22,525 nucleotides of DNA. Source: Candidatus Parabacteroides intestinavium. Its GTDB lineage: Bacteria > Bacteroidota > Bacteroidia > Bacteroidales > Tannerellaceae. The notes below the pieces were generated by a model. It saw only the letters and a list, made by a program, of their open reading frames with translations, had not been told where the DNA came from and did no database searches. The stretch's first letter is position 1, and each line of letters starts with the position of its first letter. Below are positions 7,725 to 14,318 of the stretch, piece after piece. The DNA is taken from positions 1 to 22,525 of the forward strand of contig DWYO01000232.1 of NCBI GenBank assembly GCA_019118725.1. Reading direction: 5' to 3'. Both the position numbers and the translations under genes were made by a program.

Positions 7725-8849
7725 ATGAAGACAAAAACTTTATTGACAGCAGTTGTGGCCTTGGCCATAGGCATGGTCTCTTGTTCGAACGAGCCGACCA
7801 CCAAGATTCCGGTGTATGGCTGGCAAGGTGAAGGCGAAAATGTTTCGGCTGAGTCGATTAACTCGGATTTTAAGAAGTGGAAATCACATGGTCTGGACGG
7901 TATGTGTTATAATGCCGGCGGATTTAATGTGGAGAAACATGCAAGAGCCGCTAAAATAGCTCATGACAACGGATTGGAATATCATGCATGGATTCCGAGT
8001 ATGTTGAAAGGGGATGCGGATTCTACGTGGTATGCCGTGAATCGTAAAGGAGAATCGGCCTATACCGTTCAGGCATACGTCCCGTATTACAAATGTATGT
8101 GTCCGAATAATCCGGATGTGATTAATTATTTGGTTACAGAGTATGGGAAAATTGCTGATATTCCGGAGGTGGATTATGTACACTTGGATTATATCCGGTA
8201 TGTCGATGTCATCTTGGCCCGTGGTTTGTGGGATAAGTATGGCTTGGTGATGAATGAGGAATATCCTACGGCCGACTATTGTTATTGTGATAAGTGCGTG
8301 GCTGATTTTAAAGAGGCTACAGGCATTGATATCAAAGCCGTAGAAGATCCGTCAACTTGTCAGGAATGGAAAGAGTTCCGTTATCATGTTATCACGAATT
8401 TGGTCGGAAAGATAGCCGATGCGGTTCATGCTAAAGGCAAGAAGATCAGTGCGGCGGTGTTCCCTGGCCCTGAATCTTATGCTAAGAAGTTGGTGCGTCA
8501 GGAATGGAATAAATGGAATATCGATGCCTTCTTCCCGATGAACTATAACGATTTCTATTTGGAACCGGCCTCTTGGGTAGGTGAAATCACCCGGGAAGAG
8601 GTTGCATCGGTAAACGGACAGAAGCCGATATATAGTGGCTTGTTCATCTGTAAGGATTGGAAGAACAAGGCTAACATCAAAGATCCCGAAGGACACGGAT
8701 TGATCCCTTCTGAGATAGCTGAGGCGGTACGGGGTTCTATGGAGGCCGGAGCAGCCGGTGTGGCTCTGTTTATTCCATCGAATATGACGGATGAGCATTG
8801 GGCTGAATTTGACAAGGCTATCCATCAGACCTATCAGGTGAAGAAATAA
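7725..8849 (+). CDS. Lipoprotein with GH10-like (GHL10/DUF187-type) TIM-barrel glycosidase fold
   Basis: 374 residues. MKTKTLLTAVVALAIGMVSC is a lipoprotein signal with acylated Cys20. The body has barrel-type strand motifs: HGLDGMCYN, EYHAWIPSM, DYVHLDYIRYV (H153, D155), KKISAAVFPG, WNIDAFFPMNYND and AAGVALFIPSN. HLDYIRY is the signature strand of the GHL10-type family of putative glycoside hydrolases, where the Asp is thought to be catalytic. A CYCDKC cluster (Cys186, 188, 191) follows. The family has few characterised members, so the substrate cannot be stated. The gene follows the M16 peptidase by 24 bp and is probably co-transcribed; both proteins are exported lipoproteins. Confidence 0.8.
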   Translation: MKTKTLLTAVVALAIGMVSCSNEPTTKIPVYGWQGEGENVSAESINSDFKKWKSHGLDGMCYNAGGFNVEKHARAAKIAHDNGLEYHAWIPSMLKGDADSTWYAVNRKGESAYTVQAYVPYYKCMCPNNPDVINYLVTEYGKIADIPEVDYVHLDYIRYVDVILARGLWDKYGLVMNEEYPTADYCYCDKCVADFKEATGIDIKAVEDPSTCQEWKEFRYHVITNLVGKIADAVHAKGKKISAAVFPGPESYAKKLVRQEWNKWNIDAFFPMNYNDFYLEPASWVGEITREEVASVNGQKPIYSGLFICKDWKNKANIKDPEGHGLIPSEIAEAVRGSMEAGAAGVALFIPSNMTDEHWAEFDKAIHQTYQVKK

Positions 8850-8860
8850 GTTTAAGGACG

Positions 8861-8977
8861 GTGCGTCAGAATGGGTAATCTGCTTCGTTGCTTTCGGAAT
8901 GAGGGTGCTGTTATTTACAGGAGTAAACTCCATTCCCCTCACTCTCAGCATCTGGCATCTTACTCATTCTGACGCAC
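8861..8977. repeat. Long imperfect palindrome in the convergent junction
   Basis: Arms 8861-8878 (GTGCGTCAGAATGGGTAA) and 8960-8977 match as an inverted repeat at 17 of 18 positions. Within the 81-base spacer, GAATGAGGG can pair with CCCTCACTC at 8 of 9 positions, so the whole may fold into a long stem. It begins 11 bases after the stop codon of the GHL10-like gene. It may act as a terminator for converging genes or be a small non-autonomous element. Confidence 0.55.
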
Positions 8978-8984
8978 TTTATAG

Positions 8985-9017
8985 GGAGTGTGGCAAAATT
9001 TGATGTTGACACACTCC
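8985..9017. terminator. Hairpin between convergent genes, possible bidirectional terminator
   Basis: GGAGTGTG (8985-8992) pairs with CACACTCC (9010-9017), and the stem continues after one mismatch with CAA/TTG. No long T-tract follows on either strand, so terminator function is inferred from the position between converging genes. Confidence 0.35.
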
Positions 9018-9019
9018 TA

Positions 9020-9054
9020 TTAAGAAGCTGTTTGGAATTTATTCCAGCTTCTAA
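9020..9054. repeat. Short member of the AGAAGCTG repeat family
   Basis: TTAAGAAGCTGTTTGGAATT continues into ATTCCAGCTTCTAA, forming a compact hairpin (GAAGCT/AGCTTC and GGAAT/ATTCC). The first 26 or so bases match, inverted, the right end of the larger element at 14106-14285. It sits 5 bases past the stop codon of the minus-strand gene. Confidence 0.65.
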
Positions 9055-9059
9055 AGACG

Positions 9060-9878
9060 TTATTTCAATTTATCATATTCTTCGTCCGATACCGGCTCCA
9101 GCCATTCATTGGACGTATTCTCACCGGGAATCTCAAAAGCCAGGTGAGCGAACCAGCTATCAGCCGCAGCTCCATGCCAATGTTTTACATTTGCCGGGAT
9201 ATGGATTACATCACCCGGAAGCATCTGAACGGCCGGTTTGCCCTCTTCTTGATACCAGCCTTTTCCGGCTACACAAACCAGCATTTGACCTCCGCCTTTG
9301 GTGGCATGGTGAATGTGCCAGTTATTCCGGCATCGGGGTTCGAAGGTTACGTTTGAGAAAGGAACCTGTTCGGTAGATACACGGGCCAGATAGCTGTTCC
9401 CGATGAAGTACTTGGCGTATGCCGTGTTCGGCTCTCCGATCGGAAAAATCATCTCCCGCTGGAAAGCGGCTTTGCCATTATCTTCTGTTACATCATCCGC
9501 CCAGACATCTTTTGCCAGACGGAACGCTCCCCAGGCATTAGGCCATCCGGCATAAAATGCGATGTGGGTGAGGATTTCTGAGATCTCGGTACGGGTTACG
9601 CCATTGCTTTTGGCAAATTGCAGATGGTGCGTGAGCGAAGAATCAATGATACCCTTTCCAATGAGTGTAGCTATGGTAATCATACTACGGTCGTGCGGAC
9701 TGAGGCCCGGACGGTTCCAGACTTCCCCGAAGAGGACGTCATCATTCAGTTCCGCAAATTTAGGCGCAAATTCGCCCAGTTGGGTACGACCGGCGGTTTG
9801 CGTAATCTTTTCTTGTGCCATAATCATTTGAATATTAGTAATAGTTACGATTAATGCTAAAAATAAAATCTTTCTCAT
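9060..9878 (-). CDS. Exported carboxymuconolactone decarboxylase-cupin fusion protein
   Basis: 272 residues from the ATG at 9876-9878. An upstream in-frame ATG would add 17 residues and hide the signal peptide, so this start is chosen: MRKILFLALIVTITNIQMIMAQ. Residues about 36-130 are a carboxymuconolactone decarboxylase/AhpD-like helical domain (RSMITIATLIGKG, NGVTRTEISEILTHIAFYAGWPNA). There is no CxxC, so AhpD-type peroxidase activity is unlikely. Residues about 175-250 are a cupin: WHIHH (His188, His190), Gln198 in the usual Glu position, and PGDVIHIPANVKHWH with His233. The cupin probably binds a metal. An exported version of this fusion suggests a role in the periplasm, but the reaction is unknown. 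The gene is divergent from porQ. Confidence 0.85.
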   Translation of the reverse strand: MRKILFLALIVTITNIQMIMAQEKITQTAGRTQLGEFAPKFAELNDDVLFGEVWNRPGLSPHDRSMITIATLIGKGIIDSSLTHHLQFAKSNGVTRTEISEILTHIAFYAGWPNAWGAFRLAKDVWADDVTEDNGKAAFQREMIFPIGEPNTAYAKYFIGNSYLARVSTEQVPFSNVTFEPRCRNNWHIHHATKGGGQMLVCVAGKGWYQEEGKPAVQMLPGDVIHIPANVKHWHGAAADSWFAHLAFEIPGENTSNEWLEPVSDEEYDKLK

Positions 9879-9906
9879 AAGGCTGATATTTTTGTGTTTG
9901 ATAGGA

Positions 9907-9940
9907 CAAAAGTAGGGAATGTTCGGCATCGGAATGTAAA
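9907..9940 (-). promoter_or_regulatory. Promoter of the decarboxylase-cupin gene
   Basis: On the minus strand TACTTTTG (9914-9907) matches TAnnTTTG exactly. The -33 region is weaker, TTT at 9940-9938 with a 23-base spacer. The start site would be near 9901, about 22 bases before the ATG. Confidence 0.5.
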
Positions 9941-9992
9941 CGTATTACAGACATTTGTACCTATTTTACAGAACACCCTTTCCTCTTTTCCA

Positions 9993-10072
9993 GTTCATGC
10001 CTATGATTGATTCCGTTTATGCCTATGTTTCCTTTTGTTTATGCCTATCTTCTCATTCGTTTATGCCGAACT
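9993..10072. promoter_or_regulatory. Array of four direct repeats with exact 22-bp period (putative operator)
   Basis: Copies start at 9993, 10015, 10037 and 10059. The core is GTTTATGCCTAT: copy 1 has GTTC, copies 2 and 3 are exact, and copy 4 is cut short after GTTTATGCC. The remaining 10 bases of each unit are pyrimidine-rich and not conserved. A 22-bp spacing is close to two helical turns, so bound proteins would stack on one face. A weaker resemblance (TTTGTACCTAT) occurs at 9954-9964, out of phase. The array lies between two divergent promoters. No regulator gene lies next to it. Confidence 0.65.
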
Positions 10073-10154
10073 TTTTTGAGGAATACAAACGGCTTTAAAT
10101 CAGATGTTTGAAAATATGTGGAAAGGGAAATATACTTTTTTCGTCTTTTCTCCG

Positions 10155-10184
10155 TTTTCATTACAGGAAATCAATGTATCTTTG
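10155..10184 (+). promoter_or_regulatory. Promoter of the porQ operon
   Basis: TATCTTTG at 10177-10184 matches TAnnTTTG. The -33 region is TTTT at 10155-10158 with an 18-base spacer, which is imperfect. The start site would be near 10190, leaving a leader of under 20 bases. Confidence 0.5.
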
Positions 10185-10206
10185 AATCCATTTTTAGAAT
10201 CTATAT

Positions 10207-11202
10207 ATGAGGAAATTCTTATACATTATTTGTATATGCTTGTTGACAAGCGTGGTACAGGCGCAGATTGGCGATGAGGCTTATAGCTTTTTGCGCCTTC
10301 CGACGTCAACCCATGCCAATGCGATAGGAGGGCATACCGTTTCGCTGGTCGATCCGGACCCATCGTTGGGCTTCCATAATCCGGCCCTGTTGGGAGGCGA
10401 AATGGATAATATGTTGAATCTGAATTATATGAATTATATATCGGATGTTAACGTAGGAAGTGCCATTTACACCAAAGCATTCAAGGATAAAGGGGCATGG
10501 GGGGTAGGAGCGAGCTTCTTTAGCTATGGAAATATTCAGGAATATTCGGAAGAGAACCAATATTTGGGTGATATTTCCGCCAAAGATATTGCCGTGCAGG
10601 GCTTTTTCTCGTATGACTTGAGCGAAAAATGGCGCGGAGGTCTCTCGCTTAAGTTGCTTTATTCGACCATGGCCGATTATAATTCGTTTGGCTTGGGTGT
10701 GGATGCCGGTTTGAGTTATTACGATTCGGAGAAGAAGTTTTCGTTCGGATTTGTATTGAAGAATGTCGGGACGCAATTGAAGGCTTATTATGATGAACGG
10801 CAAAAGATGCCATGGGATATTCAGCTGGGTATCACGAAACAAATGGAACATGCGCCGATTCGCTTCTCGCTTACGGCGATGTATTTGAATCGCTGGAAGT
10901 TTGATTATGTGGATACGGATTCGGAGTATGATGGCGATAACTTTGGAAAGGCTTTGTTGAAGCACTTCGTTATAGGTGTGGATTGGGTTCCGTCAGACAA
11001 TTTCTGGGTAGGACTCGGATATAACCCCAAGCGGGCTATGGATATGAAGTTTGATGGCGGGAGTGCTTTGTCGGGGTTCTCTGCCGGTGCCGGTCTGCAT
11101 ATCAAGATGTTTGATGTCGGTGCCTCAGTCGCAAAATATCATCCGTCAGCACTTTCGCTGATGGTGAGCATATCGACTCGGTTTTCGGATTTTAAATTGT
11201 AG
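10207..11202 (+). CDS. porQ: Type IX secretion system protein PorQ
   Basis: 331 residues. The signal peptide MRKFLYIICICLLTSVVQA precedes QIGDEAYSFLRLPTSTHANA. The motif block ANAIGGHTVSLVDPDPSLGFHNPALL, followed by alternating beta strands, is typical of PorQ, a PorV/FadL-like outer membrane barrel. In Porphyromonas and relatives PorQ works with PorU, PorV and PorZ in the attachment complex that removes the C-terminal sorting domain of cargo and anchors it to lipopolysaccharide. The order porQ, cmk, ispH is, from memory, also found in Porphyromonas gingivalis, which supports the call. The gene heads a co-directional cluster. It fits the sorting-domain tails seen at 1-1035 and 4256-4513. Confidence 0.9.
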   Translation: MRKFLYIICICLLTSVVQAQIGDEAYSFLRLPTSTHANAIGGHTVSLVDPDPSLGFHNPALLGGEMDNMLNLNYMNYISDVNVGSAIYTKAFKDKGAWGVGASFFSYGNIQEYSEENQYLGDISAKDIAVQGFFSYDLSEKWRGGLSLKLLYSTMADYNSFGLGVDAGLSYYDSEKKFSFGFVLKNVGTQLKAYYDERQKMPWDIQLGITKQMEHAPIRFSLTAMYLNRWKFDYVDTDSEYDGDNFGKALLKHFVIGVDWVPSDNFWVGLGYNPKRAMDMKFDGGSALSGFSAGAGLHIKMFDVGASVAKYHPSALSLMVSISTRFSDFKL

Positions 11203-11216
11203 GAGGTTATTTATTC

Positions 11217-11264
11217 TAAGAAGCTGCATAAATATTTTCCGAAGAAATTCAAAACAGTTTCTAA
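11217..11264. repeat. Short member of the AGAAGCTG repeat family between porQ and cmk
   Basis: TAAGAAGCTGCATAA ... CAAAACAGTTTCTAA. On the minus strand it closely matches the first 50 or so bases of the element at 14106-14285, including GAATTTCTTCGGAAAATA and TATGCAGCTT. Its ends are themselves imperfect inverted repeats. It fills most of the porQ-cmk gap. Confidence 0.65.
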
Positions 11265-11284
11265 CTTCTTGAAGATAAAGAAAT

Positions 11285-11977
11285 ATGAAAAAAATAGTAA
11301 TAGCAATAGATGGCCATTCATCGAGTGGAAAAAGTACGATGGCTAAGGATTTGGCCCGCGAAATAGGATATATCTATATTGATACGGGGGCTATGTATCG
11401 GGCAGTAACTTTATATGCCTTGCAACATCATTATATTCAAGGGAATGTGATTGATGAGGAGGCTTTGAAGGCGGATATGGACAAGATAGATATCTCCTTT
11501 CAATATAATGCGGAAACCGGTCGGCCGGATACTTTTCTGAATGGGAAGAAGGTGGAAAAGGAAATCCGGACTATGGAGGTTTCAGACAAGGTGAGCCCGA
11601 TTGCAGCTTTGGGATTTGTACGTCGGGCTATGGTCGCCAAGCAACAGGAGATAGGCAAGGCGAAAGGTGTGGTTATGGACGGACGGGATATCGGTACGGT
11701 TGTCTTTCCGGATGCCGAGTTGAAGTTGTTTGTTACCGCCTCGCCCGAAGTCCGTGCACGTCGCCGGTGGGAGGAATTACAGGCTAAAGGTGAATCTGTT
11801 TCGTATGAAGAGGTGTTGGCTAATGTGAAAAAGCGGGATTATATCGATTCGACTCGCGCGGAAAGTCCGCTTCGCCAGGCTCCGGATGCCATTGTGCTGG
11901 ATAATTCCGACATGACGATCGCCGAGCAGAAGCAATGGCTCATGCGCCAGGTGAAGGCAATAATCGACAAGGAATAA
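11285..11977 (+). CDS. cmk: Cytidylate kinase
   Basis: 230 residues. MKKIVIAIDGHSSSGKST carries the P-loop GHSSSGKST (10-18). It is followed by YIDTGAMYRAVTLYAL, the nucleotide-binding segment of CMP kinases, by VVMDGRDIGTVVFPDA, and by the lid sequence ARRRWEEL with KKRDYIDSTR. It phosphorylates CMP and dCMP using ATP in the cytoplasm, feeding nucleic acid and lipid precursor pools. Length is typical of bacterial Cmk. It sits 82 bp after porQ, across a small repeat, and about 40 bp before ispH; the three are probably one operon. Confidence 0.96.
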   Translation: MKKIVIAIDGHSSSGKSTMAKDLAREIGYIYIDTGAMYRAVTLYALQHHYIQGNVIDEEALKADMDKIDISFQYNAETGRPDTFLNGKKVEKEIRTMEVSDKVSPIAALGFVRRAMVAKQQEIGKAKGVVMDGRDIGTVVFPDAELKLFVTASPEVRARRRWEELQAKGESVSYEEVLANVKKRDYIDSTRAESPLRQAPDAIVLDNSDMTIAEQKQWLMRQVKAIIDKE

Positions 11978-12017
11978 GAGAACTCGTTTTTGTTTTTTTA
12001 ATTTTTAATTGGATAAC

Positions 12018-12881
12018 GTGGTCGTTGAAATAGACAAAAGTTCCGGATTTTGTTTCGGGGTGGTAAATGCCATCAGTAGTGCCGAACGGGAATTGGGCAA
12101 TACCGATATTTTGTATTGTCTGGGTGATATCGTGCATAATAGCCTGGAGGTGGAACGCTTGGAGGCGTTGGGACTACGGACTATCGATCATGAAGAGTTC
12201 TCCCGTTTGCAAGGGAAGAAAGTCTTGCTACGGGCGCATGGCGAGCCGCCTTCTACTTACCAGACGGCAGAACGGAATCATATCCAGATAATAGACGCCA
12301 CTTGCCCGGTTGTCCTGCAATTGCAAAAGAAAATTCATCGTTGTTATGAGGCAACGCGAGAGAGTAATACGCAATTGGTGATTTACGGGAAGAAGGGGCA
12401 TGCGGAGGTGAACGGATTGGTGGGGCAAACCGAGGGTACGGCCATTGTCATAGAGAAGGTTGAGGATTTGGATAAGCTGGATTTTTCCCGTCCTATAGCC
12501 TTGTTTTCCCAGACCACAAAGTCTTTGGATGGATTTCGGAATATTGTTTCCGAAATAAAGTGCCGCATCTCACCCGATGCTGTGTTCAATTATTATGATA
12601 CGATATGCCGCCAGGTGGCCAACCGGTTGCCTAACATACAGAAGTTCGCTTCAGCGCATGATTGGGTTTATTTTGTGGCTGGAAAGAAGAGTTCGAACGG
12701 AAAGATGCTCTTTGAAGAGTGCCGGAAGGCTAATCCGAATACTCAGTTCATCTCGGCGGCTGATGAGATAACGGAACGTTTGCCGGAATTTGTTTCTAAA
12801 GTGGGGGTGTGCGGGGCGACTTCTACCCCTAAATGGCTGATGGAAGAAATTGCGGAGAAAATCAAGCAGGTTAATGCTTGA
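12018..12881 (+). CDS. ispH: 4-hydroxy-3-methylbut-2-enyl diphosphate reductase
   Basis: 287 residues from the GTG at 12018 (MVVEIDKSSGFCFGV). There is no suitable ATG. A TTG at 12009 would add three residues. The GTG start places the three iron-sulfur cysteines at 12, 96 and 197, the same numbers as in E. coli IspH, in GFCFGV, DATCPVV and YDTICRQ. Other conserved features are the VHN and RAHGEPP histidines and GHAEVNG, whose Glu is the proton donor, plus CGATSTPKWL near the end. The enzyme carries out the last step of the methylerythritol phosphate pathway to isoprenoids, using a [4Fe-4S] cluster in the cytoplasm. It follows cmk closely. Confidence 0.96.
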   Translation: MVVEIDKSSGFCFGVVNAISSAERELGNTDILYCLGDIVHNSLEVERLEALGLRTIDHEEFSRLQGKKVLLRAHGEPPSTYQTAERNHIQIIDATCPVVLQLQKKIHRCYEATRESNTQLVIYGKKGHAEVNGLVGQTEGTAIVIEKVEDLDKLDFSRPIALFSQTTKSLDGFRNIVSEIKCRISPDAVFNYYDTICRQVANRLPNIQKFASAHDWVYFVAGKKSSNGKMLFEECRKANPNTQFISAADEITERLPEFVSKVGVCGATSTPKWLMEEIAEKIKQVNA

Positions 12882-12951
12882 TAATTGCTAAAATTGTATT
12901 TCAAACCGCAATTTCTTAGTTTATCATTCATCATTCTTCATTTATAAGTAT

Positions 12952-12959
12952 TATTTTTG
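12952..12959 (+). promoter_or_regulatory. Possible pfkA promoter (-7 box)
   Basis: TATTTTTG matches TAnnTTTG and would place a start site about 20 bases before the pfkA ATG. No clear -33 box is present, so the call is tentative. Confidence 0.4.
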
Positions 12960-12985
12960 CGTTGAATTTTTAAACAGAGAATCCT

Positions 12986-13966
12986 ATGCCTGCTATTAAG
13001 TGTATTGGAATTTTAACTTCCGGGGGCGATGCTCCGGGAATGAATGCAGCTATCCGTGCCGTGACACGTGCTGCTATTTATAATGGTATCCGAGTAAAAG
13101 GTATTTATCGTGGCTATAAAGGCATGATTACCGATGAGATTGAAGAATTTAGAACTCAGAATGTAAGTAACATTATCCAACGAGGCGGAACGATCCTGAA
13201 AACAGCGCGTTGTATGGAGTTCAAGACTCCGGAAGGACGTAAGCAAGCGTATGACAAGCTGTGCGAGCATGGTATCGACTCATTGGTTGTTATCGGTGGT
13301 GATGGATCTTTGACGGGAGCTCGTATCTTTGCTGAAGAATTTAATATGCCGATTGTCGGACTTCCGGGTACGATTGATAATGACTTGTGGGGGACAGATG
13401 TGACTATCGGATATGACACCGCATTGAATACAATTATGGAATGTGTGGATAAGATTCGCGATACAGCGACTTCCCACGAGCGTCTTTTCTTTATCGAAGT
13501 CATGGGGCGTGATGCCGGATTCCTCGCACTGAACGGGGCAATAGCTTCGGGTGCAGAGGCTGCTATTATCCCGGAAATATCTTTGGAGAAGGACCAGTTG
13601 GCTGAGATGATTGAAACCGGTTTCCGCAAGTCCAAGAACAGTAGTATCGTATTGGTGGCTGAAAGTGATGTGACAGGCGGTGCAATGGGTGTGGCTGAAC
13701 GTGTAAAGAAAGAGTATCCGCAGTTTGAAGTGCGTGTTTCTATTCTGGGACACCTGCAACGCGGTGGTTCTCCTTCGGCTCAAGATAGAATATTGGCAAC
13801 GCGCATGGGAGTAGCAGCAGTGGATGCTTTGATGGACGGACAACGTAATGTGATGATCGGCATTCAGAATGACGAGATTGTCAATGTGCCTTTCTCAAAA
13901 GCAATCAAGAATAATAAGCCGATTAATCGGGACTTGTTGAACGCATTGCGGATATCTTCTATTTGA
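12986..13966 (+). CDS. pfkA: ATP-dependent 6-phosphofructokinase
   Basis: 326 residues, starting MPAIKCIGILTSGGDAPGMNAAIRAV. GGDGS at 104-108 is the ATP-type signature; pyrophosphate-dependent relatives usually have GGDDS or GGDDT. The catalytic segment PGTIDND has Asp131 and Asp133, corresponding to E. coli Asp127 and Asp129. Also present are GYDTALNT, EVMGRDAGFLAL and LGHLQRGGSPSAQDR. It phosphorylates fructose 6-phosphate to the 1,6-bisphosphate, the committed step of glycolysis. It is 104 bp downstream of ispH with its own promoter-like box and a strong terminator, so it may be transcribed alone. Confidence 0.96.
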   Translation: MPAIKCIGILTSGGDAPGMNAAIRAVTRAAIYNGIRVKGIYRGYKGMITDEIEEFRTQNVSNIIQRGGTILKTARCMEFKTPEGRKQAYDKLCEHGIDSLVVIGGDGSLTGARIFAEEFNMPIVGLPGTIDNDLWGTDVTIGYDTALNTIMECVDKIRDTATSHERLFFIEVMGRDAGFLALNGAIASGAEAAIIPEISLEKDQLAEMIETGFRKSKNSSIVLVAESDVTGGAMGVAERVKKEYPQFEVRVSILGHLQRGGSPSAQDRILATRMGVAAVDALMDGQRNVMIGIQNDEIVNVPFSKAIKNNKPINRDLLNALRISSI

Positions 13967-13997
13967 TATATAGAACTATTTTATTGATAATAACAGG

Positions 13998-14037
13998 AAA
14001 AGCTGCTGAGGTACATGGGTACCAAGGCAGCTTTTTT
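13998..14037 (+). terminator. Intrinsic terminator of pfkA
   Basis: AAAAGCTGC pairs with GCAGCTTTTTT, enclosing a second stem GGTAC/GTACC. The T-run starts at 14032. It lies 31 bases after the pfkA stop codon. Confidence 0.85.
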
Positions 14038-14105
14038 GTAAAGTGGGTGTAGCGTGAATCTGTATCATGATTGCCTTGTCTCCTCGTTAACTTGTTATTT
14101 GCCAA

Positions 14106-14285
14106 TTAAGAAGCTGTTTTGAATTTCTTCGGAAAATAGTTATGCAGCTTTTTCTAAATTTGTTTCCGGTCTTTTTCCCCGTTCATATTCGTCACATAGC
14201 CCGCTATGCTCCTCATAAGAACAAATAAAAATCCTCGAAAACATTCTTTATAAAAAGCCGGAATAAATTCCAAACAGCTTCTAAC
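14106..14285. mobile_element. MITE-like element of about 180 bp with terminal inverted repeats
   Basis: The left end TTAAGAAGCTGTTTTGAATT and the right end (read inverted) GTTAGAAGCTGTTTGGAATT agree over about 20 bases with few differences. There is no coding capacity inside. A perfect internal palindrome CATAGC-CC-GCTATG lies near 14198-14211. Sequence parts recur at 9020-9054 and 11217-11264, so it is a dispersed family. No clear target duplication could be assigned by eye. Confidence 0.6.
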
Positions 14286-14318
14286 TTGAGCTTACGAAAG
14301 TTGAATTATTGAGCGAAA

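Noticed and set aside
9993..10072. CRISPR array
   Set aside because: Repeat cores are only about 12 bases with 10-base linkers and no cas genes nearby; the spacing fits an operator array.
14038..14318. Protein-coding gene between pfkA and the unknown minus-strand gene
   Set aside because: No convincing ORF; the space is taken up by the MITE-like element.
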